A stretch of DNA of 32,831 bases from a virus, in IMG/VR virus record IMGVR_UViG_3300025806_000107, positions 1 to 32,831 of that record; one strand, given 5' to 3'. Below, in pieces: positions 21,269-28,979 of this stretch. The notes beneath the pieces were generated by a model, which was not told the DNA's origin, did not search any database, and saw only the letters and a list, made by a program, of their open reading frames with translations. Position 1 is the stretch's first letter; each line of letters begins with the position of its first letter. The translations under genes and the position numbers were made by a program.

Positions 21269-21702
21269 TGGCTGAGAAACCAAAGAGGCGGGGGCGTACT
21301 GGTCCTCGCCCGCCACAGATGGCGATGGGTGCAATTACCAAGCGGTTGCGTGGCAGTTCCATCATTTACGACCACCGCGATGAATTGGCCTTGGAGTTAT
21401 TGGGTTTGGCCTCTGCGAAACTGACTGATGTTGTTTCGTGGGATGAGGACGGCAAGGCGCGGATCCGTGCGTTCAAGGATGTGCCGGAGCATGTGAAGGC
21501 GGCGATTAAGAAAGTGAAAATCACGCCGACTGCAAATGGTGACATCATGGAGTTTGAGATGGTCGATAAGGTCAGGGTCTTACAGATGTTGGCCAAGAGT
21601 GCTGGTCTGCTTGATAGCGAGAAGGTGGTGGATAAGCCGTCTGTAATTTCGATTGATATGATTATGCCGGAGGAGCCGGGGAAGGATAAGGAAGATGAGT
21701 GA
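21268..21702 (+). CDS. Putative terminase small subunit
   Basis: 144 residues. A basic N-terminus (EKPKRRGRTGPRPP) precedes a helical core; the C-terminal half has the pattern seen in terminase small subunits: KKVKITPTANGDIMEFEMVDKVRVLQMLAKSAGLL, then an acidic tail. It would recognise phage DNA for packaging and load the large subunit, whose gene lies two genes downstream. Overlap of 1 bp with the previous gene and 8 bp with the next. Call from pattern and position; the helix-turn-helix is not obvious. Confidence 0.65.
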   Translation: MAEKPKRRGRTGPRPPQMAMGAITKRLRGSSIIYDHRDELALELLGLASAKLTDVVSWDEDGKARIRAFKDVPEHVKAAIKKVKITPTANGDIMEFEMVDKVRVLQMLAKSAGLLDSEKVVDKPSVISIDMIMPEEPGKDKEDE

Positions 21703-22315
21703 CTTTAATTTAAAAGTGACGGTTCGCAACGCTCGTTTGTTAGATGCCATACGGGAGGTTTATGGGAGTGCTGCTGAACTAAGCCGCCAAATGGGTGAGT
21801 CGCAAAGCGCGGTTGGTAATTTAGTAACAATGAGAACTAAGCCTTACAACGCTAAAGGCTGGACGCGATTGGCTCAAGATGTTTCTGCAATGCTTTCAAA
21901 GCGTCCTGAAGACTTGTGGCCTGAGCATTTGCGTGAAGTTCAATTGCAGAAGTCATCTGCTGAAATGGTCCTTAATTTGGATGCGATGCGGAATCTTTCG
22001 GTTGAAACGTCTGATGAGGTTCGCCTTTCGCAAGTTAAAGTTTTAAGCCAATTTACAAGCGAGTTAACGCCCAAACAGCAATATATAATAACCTCAAGGT
22101 ATTTTGCTAATGCAACTCACCGCGAAATAGCAACGCATTTAGATATTTCCGCGCCACGAGTAATGCAGCTTGAAAGAATAGCTTTAAAGAAAATGCGGAA
22201 GGTGGCTGTTGATAGTGGCTATCTTCGCCGGTCTACAGCGCCTGAACATTGGCATAGTTTTTACCACGAAGGCTACGGTTTAAAAGAGCAAGCGTTTGAA
22301 ATTTTGAGCAAATGA
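21695..22315 (+). CDS. XRE-like domain joined to sigma-70 region-4-like domain
   Basis: 206 residues. Residues about 15-70 resemble an XRE/Cro helix-turn-helix (AAELSRQMGESQSAVGNLV, WTRLAQDVSAMLSKRPEDLWP). Residues about 124-172 resemble sigma region 4: LTPKQQYIITSRYF, then HREIATHLDISAPRVMQLERIALKKMRK, the helix-turn-helix that binds the -35 box. Regions 2 and 3 are missing, so it cannot work as a full sigma factor. It could steer host RNA polymerase to late promoters, or it may serve packaging, as it sits between the terminase genes. The DNA is visibly more A+T-rich than its neighbours, with many TTA, AAA and ATA codons, suggesting a separate origin. Confidence 0.6.
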   Translation: MSDFNLKVTVRNARLLDAIREVYGSAAELSRQMGESQSAVGNLVTMRTKPYNAKGWTRLAQDVSAMLSKRPEDLWPEHLREVQLQKSSAEMVLNLDAMRNLSVETSDEVRLSQVKVLSQFTSELTPKQQYIITSRYFANATHREIATHLDISAPRVMQLERIALKKMRKVAVDSGYLRRSTAPEHWHSFYHEGYGLKEQAFEILSK

Positions 22316-22322
22316 GGTTGCT

Positions 22323-22574
22323 ATGACCCAATACAAAAGCAGACGAGCGGCCCGCAAGGCTTGGGAAAAGGCTATTAAAAAAGAAACGGGAGGCAAGAAA
22401 GAACTTTTTCATGTTGAGATAAGCCACGACGAATATTGTGGAGTGTTCCAACAGGCAGAATGCAACTGCAACCCTTATAGGCGTTTGTTCAATGCAAGCG
22501 GCAAATTGATTATTGAGGTGAGAGGCGTTGGATTTTATGACCCCTTTGAAGTTACGGGGGTGAGCAATGGTTAA
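22323..22574 (+). CDS. 83-aa protein of unknown function before the large terminase
   Basis: GAGG lies five to six bases before ATG 22323. The basic N-terminus (KSRRAARKAWEKAIKKETGGKK) is followed by a beta-like part with three cysteines (EYCGVFQQAECNCNPYR). Overlaps the large terminase by 8 bp. The Cys cluster could bind metal, but too few ligands are visible to say. Shares the A+T-leaning codon use of the gene before it. Confidence 0.6.
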   Translation: MTQYKSRRAARKAWEKAIKKETGGKKELFHVEISHDEYCGVFQQAECNCNPYRRLFNASGKLIIEVRGVGFYDPFEVTGVSNG

Positions 22575-24093
22575 GCCAGTAGCCGGATTAAAGTTGAACT
22601 TCAGTTCCTCGCCCACTGTGGCGAGGTTCTTTAAGTCTGATGCGTTTGTGCGAGGAATTATGGGGCCGGTTGGCAGTGGCAAATCGTACGCTTGTTGCGC
22701 CGAGATATTCCGGCGGGCTGTTGCTCAGAAGGCTAGTCCCAGGGACGGCATCAAGTACAGCCGCTGGGCGATTGTCCGCAACACGCATCCGATGTTGAAG
22801 ACCACGACCTTGAAGACTTGGTTGGAGTTGTTGCCGGAGGATACTTTTGGGCCGGTTAAGCATAGCCCGCCTATCACGCATCACATCAAGTTGCCGTCTA
22901 GGGAGGGTGCCGCTGGCATTGATATGGAAGTTATCTTCTTGGCGTTGGATGACCCGAAAGATGTTCGTAAACTTCTCAGCTTGGAGCTTACTGGGGCGTG
23001 GGTGAATGAGTGCCGTGAATTACCGAAATCGATTGTGGATGGCCTGACGCATAGGGTTGGGCGCTTTCCGACAAAGGCTGACGGCGGTGCGACCTGGCGG
23101 GGCGTAATACTAGATACGAACCCGATGGACAGCGACCATTGGTATTATCATCTGGGCGAGAAAGAAAAGCCTGGGGGCAAGTTTCGCTGGGACTTTTTCA
23201 AGCAGCCGGGTGGCGTGATTGAGGTGCCGCTAGAGGAACTGCCGGAAAGTATGCCAGAGGCGCAGGGTTTTATGTTCCAAGCGGGCAAGTGGTGGCGGAC
23301 TAATTCCAAGGCTGAGAACTTGGGCAACTTGCCTGACGGGTACTATGAACAGCTTTTAGGCGGAAAAAGATTGGATTGGATTCAGTGCTATGCTGAGGGC
23401 AAGTACACGTTTGTGCAGGAAGGGCGGGCCGTTTGGCCTGAGTTCAATGATAACTTGATGACCGCTGACTTGGAGCCTGACCCGTCCCTGCCGATACATG
23501 TGGGCTTGGACTTTGGTTTAACTCCGGCGGCGGTGTTTGCTCAGAGATTGAAGAATGGCCGGTGGCATGTGTTGCACGAATTGGTCACGTTTGAGATGGG
23601 CCTAGAACGGTTTTGTTCTAGCCTCAAGGCTGACCTGTCTTCTCGGTTTCCTGGCTACAGCACCTTGGTGTGGGGTGACCCGGCGGGAATGCAGCGCGAC
23701 CAGATATTTGAGACCACCAGCTTTGACCATCTCAAGACGCACGGCATCTTGGCCCAGCCTACAGCGACCAATGATTTCAAGACGAGGCGCGAGGCCTTGG
23801 CCATGCCGATGGGTAGGCTGATTGATGGCAAGCCGGGGTTCTTGGTTGATAGAAAGTGCATACGGGTTCGCAAGTCTCTGGGCGGCGGGTATCACTTCCG
23901 GCGGGTCAGCATTGGCGCGGGGCAAGAGCGGTTTCGGGACGCTCCAAACAAAAATGAGCATTCACACGTTGGCGATGCGGCGGGGTATTGTCTCTTGGGT
24001 TCTGAGCATAAAATCATGACGAAACGCCCAATGCCGACCGGCGGGTCGTTCAAACAAGCAAAGGTGTTGGACTTTGACGTTTTCAATAGCTGA
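22567..24093 (+). CDS. terL: Terminase large subunit
   Basis: 508 residues. The N-terminal ATPase has Walker A GPVGSGKS (33-40) and a Walker B-like segment ending in TGAWVNECRE. The C-terminal RNase H-like nuclease shows VGLDFGLTPAA (first Asp), LVWGDPAGM (second Asp) and HSHVGDAAGY (last acidic cluster). It cuts concatemeric DNA and pumps it into the prohead through the portal. GGGGGTGA precedes ATG 22567. A tail of about 30 residues after the nuclease contains the motif KRPMPTGG. The small subunit, portal and scaffold genes nearby agree. Packaging type (headful or cos) cannot be read here. Confidence 0.93.
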   Translation: MVKPVAGLKLNFSSSPTVARFFKSDAFVRGIMGPVGSGKSYACCAEIFRRAVAQKASPRDGIKYSRWAIVRNTHPMLKTTTLKTWLELLPEDTFGPVKHSPPITHHIKLPSREGAAGIDMEVIFLALDDPKDVRKLLSLELTGAWVNECRELPKSIVDGLTHRVGRFPTKADGGATWRGVILDTNPMDSDHWYYHLGEKEKPGGKFRWDFFKQPGGVIEVPLEELPESMPEAQGFMFQAGKWWRTNSKAENLGNLPDGYYEQLLGGKRLDWIQCYAEGKYTFVQEGRAVWPEFNDNLMTADLEPDPSLPIHVGLDFGLTPAAVFAQRLKNGRWHVLHELVTFEMGLERFCSSLKADLSSRFPGYSTLVWGDPAGMQRDQIFETTSFDHLKTHGILAQPTATNDFKTRREALAMPMGRLIDGKPGFLVDRKCIRVRKSLGGGYHFRRVSIGAGQERFRDAPNKNEHSHVGDAAGYCLLGSEHKIMTKRPMPTGGSFKQAKVLDFDVFNS

Positions 24094-24583
24094 ACTGAAT
24101 GAAGTAATGCGGATGCAACGGGATAACCGTGTGGTCCGCTGGTATCCGCACCACTTGGACATGTGCGAACTGAACGAGTTTGACGCCGCCAATATTGAAC
24201 TGTTTGCGGACTACAAGCAGTACTTGGAGACCTACGCGAACGCTGGCTTGGCGTTCTCTGTCTTGGACCGTGATGGTATCTCTGCCATGTTTGGCGTTTG
24301 GCAACTTTGGCCGGGTGTTTGCGAGGCTTGGCTAATCCCTAGCGCGGACATTGGGCGCAAGGTTGTGGCCCTTCACAGGGGTTCATTGGCCTTTTTTAAC
24401 CACGTTTCCAAGCGAATGAAGATAAAAAGGCTGCAATTCAGTGTACACTCAGCAAATGCTACCGCTTGTATATGGGCAGAACGCTGTTATTTTCAGCGCG
24501 AAGGCGTGATGCGGTCCTATGGGCCGGACGGTGCCGACTACTACATGTACGGGAGATTGTTTCATGGGCGGTTTATTCAGTAG
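24074..24583 (+). CDS. GNAT-like / T7 gp13-type internal protein
   Basis: 169 residues from TTG 24074 (AAGGTG seven bases upstream), overlapping the terminase by 20 bp; ATG 24107 is an alternative start. Contains the pattern of acetyltransferase-fold phage proteins (AMFGVWQLWPGVCEAWLIPS, then LHRGSLAFFNHV..MKIKRLQFSVHSANATACIWAERCYFQREGVMRSYG). T7 gp13 (DUF2833) belongs to this type and is needed for a proper internal core. An acetyltransferase activity is not established. In this phage it sits ahead of the portal and not after the tail genes. Confidence 0.7.
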   Translation: MTFSIAELNEVMRMQRDNRVVRWYPHHLDMCELNEFDAANIELFADYKQYLETYANAGLAFSVLDRDGISAMFGVWQLWPGVCEAWLIPSADIGRKVVALHRGSLAFFNHVSKRMKIKRLQFSVHSANATACIWAERCYFQREGVMRSYGPDGADYYMYGRLFHGRFIQ

Positions 24584-24833
24584 CAGAACGCCAGCACCAC
24601 CACCGCCACCGTCTCCGGTTGAGACCGAAACTGAGCAACGAGTAAAGCGACAAGAAGAAACAGCCGACCGTCAGGAAAAAACTGAACAGAAGAAAATACA
24701 GGCTCGTCGACGGTCCAAGAGTAGCGGCGGTCGGCGTATGCTGATGGCCCAAGGCGTGGCACCCGGTGATGCCGGACCCGGTCGGCAAGTTCTCTCCCGC
24801 ATTCTTGGCGCTGGCCGGAACCCGCGAGGGTGA
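24564..24833 (+). CDS. 89-aa proline-rich, charged protein, head region
   Basis: ATG 24564 has GGGAG eight bases upstream; the 5' end overlaps the previous gene by 20 bp. The start (MGGLFSSRTPAPPPPPSP) is a Gly/Pro-rich segment, followed by a charged coiled coil (EQRVKRQEETADRQEKTEQKK) and a basic end (RRRSKSSGGRRML). Similar short proteins lie before the portal in other marine phages. It may be a minor head or head-assembly protein. Confidence 0.65.
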   Translation: MGGLFSSRTPAPPPPPSPVETETEQRVKRQEETADRQEKTEQKKIQARRRSKSSGGRRMLMAQGVAPGDAGPGRQVLSRILGAGRNPRG

Positions 24834-24835
24834 CG

Positions 24836-24937
24836 ATGAAAACCTACCGAAGAAACCCCAAGCACACAAAGGTGAAAGACGATGTACGGTCAAAAAAAGC
24901 CGCCCAAAAAGCCGACAAAGAAGGTAAAAAAGGGTAA
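24836..24937 (+). CDS. 33-aa Lys-rich peptide, possible
   Basis: ATG 24836 directly follows the previous stop. The product is strongly basic (many Lys and Arg). It overlaps another candidate (24882-24941) in a different frame, so at most one of the two may be real. Low support. Confidence 0.3.
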   Translation: MKTYRRNPKHTKVKDDVRSKKAAQKADKEGKKG

Positions 24938-24941
24938 GTAA
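24882..24941 (+). CDS. 19-aa Lys/Pro-rich peptide upstream of the portal
   Basis: MYGQKKPPKKPTKKVKKGK, with AAAGGTG seven bases before ATG 24882 and a TAATG overlap with the portal start (24939-24943). Both features argue for translation. Tiny Lys-rich peptides starting MYG occur before the portal gene in some marine phages (from memory, not verified). It could couple portal translation or bind DNA. Confidence 0.5.
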   Translation: MYGQKKPPKKPTKKVKKGK

Positions 24942-26488
24942 TGGTACTCTCGGTTGAGGACATCAAGAAGCGGTACGCTCGTTGCAATAGCCACAAGGAA
25001 GAGTGGCGCAGCATCTACGAAGAGGCTTACGAGTTCGCTTTGCCGATGCGTAATCTGTACGATGGCTATGCTGAAAGCGGCACACCTGGGCAAAACAAAA
25101 TGCGCCGTGTCTTTGACTCAACCGCCATTCACTCAACCGCCCGCTTTGCGAACCGTATTCAGTCTTCGCTGTTTCCCCCGCAACGTCCTTGGTGCCGTTT
25201 GCAGCCGGGCAATGACATTCCCGAAGAGCAAAAGATTGAGGCCCAGCAAGTCTTGGATTTTTACACCGAAAAAATGTTTGCCGTGATGATGCAATCAGGC
25301 TTTGACCTGGCTATGGGCGAGTTCTTGCTGGACCTCGCAATCGGCACCTCGGTGATGCTGATACAGCCCGGTGATACTCTGACGCCGATACGCTACACGG
25401 CTATTCCGGCGTACCATATTTGCTTTGACGAAGGCCCCAATGGGGTGCCTGACACGGTCTATCGCAAGCTAAACCGCCCTTTCAATGTGATACAACGCGA
25501 GTGGCCTGACGCTAACATTCCGCAACGAATGATTGACGATGCCAAAGAAGACCCGACAAAGAAGGTTGGCTTGATTGAGGCCACGTACACCATCGATGGC
25601 CAGATGTACTATTGCCTCGTCACTGCCGAGGGCGATGACAAGCTGGTGCATCGTGACCTCAAATCATGGCCGTGGGTGATTTCCAGATACATGAAGGCGT
25701 CAAATGAGCGGTATGGAAGAGGACCCGTACTCTATGCCTTGGCAGATATTCGCACACTTAATAAGGTAGTAGAACTCACCTTAAAGAATGCGTCCATCTC
25801 TATCGGCGGCGTGTTTACTGCCGTGGATGACGGGGTGCTTAATCCGCAAACAATCTCCATTGTGCCGGGTGCGGTCATTGGCGTGTCTAGCAACGGTGGG
25901 CCACGCGGTCCCAGCCTGACGCCCCTACCCCGTTCCGGTGACGCGAACTTGTCCCAGATTGTGGCCAATGACCTACGCACCAACATCAAGAAAGCGTTGT
26001 TGGACGAGAGCCTGACGCCTGAGAATATGAGCGCCAGGTCGGCCACAGAAATCAACGCAAAACTGTCTGAGTTATCTCAAAATCTCGGTTCAGCTTTTGG
26101 GAGATTAATCAGTGAGACAATGTTTCCCATTGTACGCCGGTCGCTAGAACTAATGGATGAGATGGGCATGATTGAACTGCCTCTCAAGGTGAACGGCCTA
26201 GAGGTGACGGTCGTTCCACAATCGCCCCTGGCTATGGCCAACAATGCCGAAAGGTTGGGTGAGATTATGCAGTTCATGCAGATTTCGCAAGCACTAGGGC
26301 CGGTCGGCCAGACGCTCATCAAAATGGATGCGGTTGGCGATTACATTGCGGACCAGCTTGGCATCCCCGCTGACCTACGCACCACGTTAGAAGAACGCGC
26401 CGAAATGCAAGCGCAGATGGCAGAAGCAGCCGCCATGATGGCAGAGCAAGAGATGGGCGGGGCACCGCCAACTGAGGCACCTGTATGA
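24941..26488 (+). CDS. Portal (head-tail connector) protein, T7 type
   Basis: 515 residues, close to T7 gp8. The N-terminus KKRYARCNSHKEEWRSIYEEAYEFALPMRNLYDG and the following DSTAIHSTARFANRIQSSLFPPQRPW match the podoviral connector family (head-to-tail joining). Twelve copies form the ring through which DNA enters and leaves. The C-terminal end is Gln/Met/Ala-rich helix (EMQAQMAEAAAMMAEQEM). TAATG overlap with the preceding short frame, ATGA overlap with the next gene. Confidence 0.93.
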   Translation: MVLSVEDIKKRYARCNSHKEEWRSIYEEAYEFALPMRNLYDGYAESGTPGQNKMRRVFDSTAIHSTARFANRIQSSLFPPQRPWCRLQPGNDIPEEQKIEAQQVLDFYTEKMFAVMMQSGFDLAMGEFLLDLAIGTSVMLIQPGDTLTPIRYTAIPAYHICFDEGPNGVPDTVYRKLNRPFNVIQREWPDANIPQRMIDDAKEDPTKKVGLIEATYTIDGQMYYCLVTAEGDDKLVHRDLKSWPWVISRYMKASNERYGRGPVLYALADIRTLNKVVELTLKNASISIGGVFTAVDDGVLNPQTISIVPGAVIGVSSNGGPRGPSLTPLPRSGDANLSQIVANDLRTNIKKALLDESLTPENMSARSATEINAKLSELSQNLGSAFGRLISETMFPIVRRSLELMDEMGMIELPLKVNGLEVTVVPQSPLAMANNAERLGEIMQFMQISQALGPVGQTLIKMDAVGDYIADQLGIPADLRTTLEERAEMQAQMAEAAAMMAEQEMGGAPPTEAPV

Positions 26489-26787
26489 ACAACGCCAGAA
26501 AAATACTACACTCTATCAATTCACCAGGCTGGGATGGCCTTGACGCTGAACCAGCACCAATAAAATTAGAAAACCTTGATGTAATGCGTGACTTGGACCT
26601 GGCCTTCAAGCGCACGTTTTCCAGCCCGACCGGCAAAAAGGTCTTGGAAAATCTACATACGGTTTACTGCGACCCACCTTGTTGGGTGCCGGGACTGGCT
26701 GAACCATACGCCTATGCCCGCGAAGGCCAGAAGTCAGTCATTGAAGATATTTTAAAGCGAGTGAAAAGAGCCGATGACGTTAAATGA
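26485..26787 (+). CDS. Bbp19-like small head protein
   Basis: 100 residues. The pattern LAFKRTFSSPTGKKVLENL, a Pro/Cys segment (CDPPCWVPG), and YAREGQKSVIEDIL match the family named after Bordetella phage BPP-1 Bbp19, always found between portal and scaffold genes. Role unknown. ATGA overlap with the portal stop; overlaps the scaffold gene by 14 bp. Agrees with a BPP-1-like head module. Confidence 0.75.
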   Translation: MNNARKILHSINSPGWDGLDAEPAPIKLENLDVMRDLDLAFKRTFSSPTGKKVLENLHTVYCDPPCWVPGLAEPYAYAREGQKSVIEDILKRVKRADDVK

Positions 26788-27550
26788 TGAAGGTCAAACA
26801 GTGGCCGCGCCTGAAGCGCCGGAACCCGGCAGTCTTATGGAAGGCGTACAATCTTCTGAGCCAGAAAGTGAGGTCGCAGATGAGGCAATGCCGCACCGCG
26901 TCGAGGATGAGAAACCGGCAAAGGAGGAACGACCAGCGTGGCTCGACGATAAGTTCGCCAAGCCGGAAGATTTAGCCAAAAGCTATGACGAACTGCAAAA
27001 GAAGTTTAGCCAGGGAAAGCACAAAGCGCCCGACGAATACTCAACCGAGGTACTGACCGAGGCGGGCTATGAGTTGGATGACCCGGTGGTCGATATCTAT
27101 TTAGGCTGGGCAAAAGAGAACGGCTTAAACCAAGATGCTTTTGAGACATTGCCTAAGTTGATTGCCGATTTGTCCGGCGAGAATGTTGCGGCGGCTGAAG
27201 CTGACTACAAAGCAGAACATGAGGCACTTGGACCCAATGCCAATGAGATAATCAAAAGCAATGTGACTTGGGCTGACGGCCTAGTTCGCAAGGGCATTGT
27301 CTCAGAAGATGAACGCGCTGAGTTAAACAACTGGGGCGGCACGGCCATAGGTCAGCGGCTGATGCAGAAAGTTCGCACCATGACCGGCGATATGTCCAAG
27401 ATACCGCTTGCCCCGGTCGCGGAAGACCAACTGTCTGAGGCGGATTGGCAAGCACATATGGACGCACAAATGGCCGACAGAGACAGATACAATGCCGACC
27501 CAGCGTATCGGTTGAAAATAGAAAATGAGTTTAAACGCCGATACGGTTAG
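26774..27550 (+). CDS. Scaffolding protein
   Basis: 258 residues. The first 65 are acidic, Pro/Glu-rich and probably disordered (AAPEAPEPG, EPESEVADE); the rest is helical with an acidic middle and a basic C-terminal end (LKIENEFKRRYG), the usual layout of scaffold proteins that bind the capsid through the C-terminus. PAWLDDKFAKPEDLAKSYDELQKKF resembles the N-terminal part of T7-type scaffolds. Gene order portal, scaffold, capsid agrees. Followed by a terminator. Confidence 0.82.
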   Translation: MTLNDEGQTVAAPEAPEPGSLMEGVQSSEPESEVADEAMPHRVEDEKPAKEERPAWLDDKFAKPEDLAKSYDELQKKFSQGKHKAPDEYSTEVLTEAGYELDDPVVDIYLGWAKENGLNQDAFETLPKLIADLSGENVAAAEADYKAEHEALGPNANEIIKSNVTWADGLVRKGIVSEDERAELNNWGGTAIGQRLMQKVRTMTGDMSKIPLAPVAEDQLSEADWQAHMDAQMADRDRYNADPAYRLKIENEFKRRYG

Positions 27551-27583
27551 TTCGCCTCGCCAGGTCTCCTCCCAGCTTGGCGC

Positions 27584-27604
27584 ACCTTGGGGGGCAAGGT
27601 TTTC
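27584..27604 (+). terminator. Rho-independent-like terminator after the scaffold gene
   Basis: ACCTTG (27584-27589), loop GGGGG, CAAGGT (27595-27600), then TTTCTCG. The last T of the stem plus the next three give TTTT. The stem is 6 bp, moderate. It could lower expression between scaffold and capsid so that capsid relies on its own signals. Confidence 0.55.
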
Positions 27605-27789
27605 TCGTCCTTGTCTTGCTCCCCATTTTTTGTACATGCATCAAAAGTAGCACCTAGTATTTACACTTTGCATGAAATCGTGTAAGGCGATTATGACTGA
27701 CAACCCTTTTTGGGCCGGTCCTCACGCTAGAGGCCGGGATGTTTCCCGATAACCAGACGCGAATTTTTGGTTTAATCAGGAGACAAGCT
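27605..27789 (+). promoter_or_regulatory. Leader of the major capsid gene
   Basis: This non-coding stretch holds TGTACA (27631-27636), the inverted repeat TTACAC-N13-GTGTAA (27661-27685) with an inner TTT/AAA pairing, and a hairpin CCGG(T)CCTC-ACGCTA-GAGGCCGG (27715-27737) just before the SD AGGAG (27778-27782). A weak promoter candidate is TTGCAT (27668-27673), 18 bp, TATGAC (27692-27697). Together they suggest separate transcription or translation control of capsid. Confidence 0.5.
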
Positions 27790-28641
27790 ATGTCCACAGG
27801 ACTATCACCAGCGTTTGTCCAGCTATTCGACGCCGAGGTCAAACAGGCCTATCAGGGCACCTCGATGTTGGCTGGAACAGTACGCACGCGAACAGGAGTT
27901 GAAGGTTCGACCGTCAACTTCCCCACAGTCGGAAAGGGTGCCGCATCACTGCGCTCGCCACAAACTGACGTAGTGCCGCTTAACACCGATTTTGCGACCG
28001 TAAGCTGTACCTTGCAGGACTATATCGCTGCAGAGTACAGTGACATCTTCAATCAACAGAAGGTGAACTTTGACGAGCGTTCCGAGTTAGCGCAAGTCGT
28101 TGGCTCTGCAATCGGACGCCGCCAAGACCAGTTAATTCTGGACGCAATCGCGGCAGCAAGTGCGGGCACCACGGTCGCTAATACGGTTGTAACATCAGGC
28201 TCTGCCGCTGCGTCAAACCTCAATGTAGGCAAGCTCATAGCAGCCGCGAAAGCATTGAATGCCGCAAATGTTCCAGCAACTGACAGACACCTCGTAATTC
28301 ACGCAAACGGTCTAGCCGGATTGCTGGGTGACGAGCGGGCTGTAAGTTCGGACTACACCTCACTGCAAGCATTGCAAAGGGGCGACATCAATACATTTAT
28401 GGGCTTCACTGTCCACGTATTGGGCGACCGCGATGAGGGTGGCCTGGCAGTTGATGGCTCAAGTGACCGCACAAACTTTGCGTTCCACAAGAGCGCCATC
28501 GGCTGTGCAGTCGGAATGGCACCAACCACTAAGATTGACTACATCGCTGAGAAAACTTCGTTCTTGGTTGCTGCGTGTTTGTCAATGGGTGCTGTCGCAA
28601 TTGATGCCGCTGGCATCGTAGACATCACAACTAGGGAGTAA
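27790..28641 (+). CDS. Major capsid protein
   Basis: 283 residues. ATG 27790 has AGGAG seven bases upstream; the in-frame ATG 27739 lies within a leader hairpin region without an SD. Recognisable parts: FDAEVKQAYQGTSMLAGTVRTRTGVEGSTVNFPTVGKGAA, then a segment with PQTDVVPLNTDF, EYSDIFNQQKVNFDERSELAQVVGSAIGRRQDQLILDAI, and HKSAIGCAVGM near the C-terminus. This is the pattern of marine podoviral capsid proteins of presumed HK97 fold; it is shorter than T7 gp10. It follows scaffold directly, in the T7 order. Expected to be the most abundant product, in keeping with its own leader. Confidence 0.88.
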   Translation: MSTGLSPAFVQLFDAEVKQAYQGTSMLAGTVRTRTGVEGSTVNFPTVGKGAASLRSPQTDVVPLNTDFATVSCTLQDYIAAEYSDIFNQQKVNFDERSELAQVVGSAIGRRQDQLILDAIAAASAGTTVANTVVTSGSAAASNLNVGKLIAAAKALNAANVPATDRHLVIHANGLAGLLGDERAVSSDYTSLQALQRGDINTFMGFTVHVLGDRDEGGLAVDGSSDRTNFAFHKSAIGCAVGMAPTTKIDYIAEKTSFLVAACLSMGAVAIDAAGIVDITTRE

Positions 28642-28646
28642 TCTAG

Positions 28647-28928
28647 ATGGCTTTCGATAGAGCGAACTGGTCACCGATTGGTGGCCAATCCAAACGGGGC
28701 AAAGCGCCTCAAATGTGGTCCTACAAAACAACCGATGCCAAAACGGTTGTTGATGGTGCGGGCTACTTCAATGACGTGTCTGACGATGTCGTAGTGGGTG
28801 ACCTCATTTACTCCTACGCCTCAACCGGCGGCACCGCTACAGCAAGCCACCATGTTGTCCTCAGCAACGCATCTGGCGTGGTTGACGTAGGTGACGGCGT
28901 GACAATCGCGGTTACTGATAGCGACTAA
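28647..28928 (+). CDS. Small head protein, possible capsid decoration
   Basis: 93 residues with AGGGAG eight bases before the ATG. Beta-rich (WSYKTTDAKTVVDGAGYF, DLIYSYASTGG, VVLSNASGVVDV). Placed right after the major capsid gene and before a strong hairpin, where decoration or stabilising proteins are usual. No close family motif that I can name. Confidence 0.65.
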   Translation: MAFDRANWSPIGGQSKRGKAPQMWSYKTTDAKTVVDGAGYFNDVSDDVVVGDLIYSYASTGGTATASHHVVLSNASGVVDVGDGVTIAVTDSD

Positions 28929-28936
28929 TATTGACT

Positions 28937-28961
28937 ACGGGGGCGGGCAATCCGCCCTCGT
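28937..28961 (+). terminator. Strong hairpin after the capsid genes
   Basis: ACGGGGGCGG (28937-28946), loop GCAAT, CCGCCCTCGT (28952-28961): ten pairs with one G-T. No T-run follows, so it is either a partial terminator or a barrier protecting the 3' end of capsid mRNA from decay. The TTG SD region of the next gene follows directly. Confidence 0.6.
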
Positions 28962-28979
28962 ACCTATTGGAGTTGATAC

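Noticed and set aside
27739-27789. Longer major capsid protein starting at ATG 27739
   Set aside because: It has no SD, whereas ATG 27790 has AGGAG at the proper distance.
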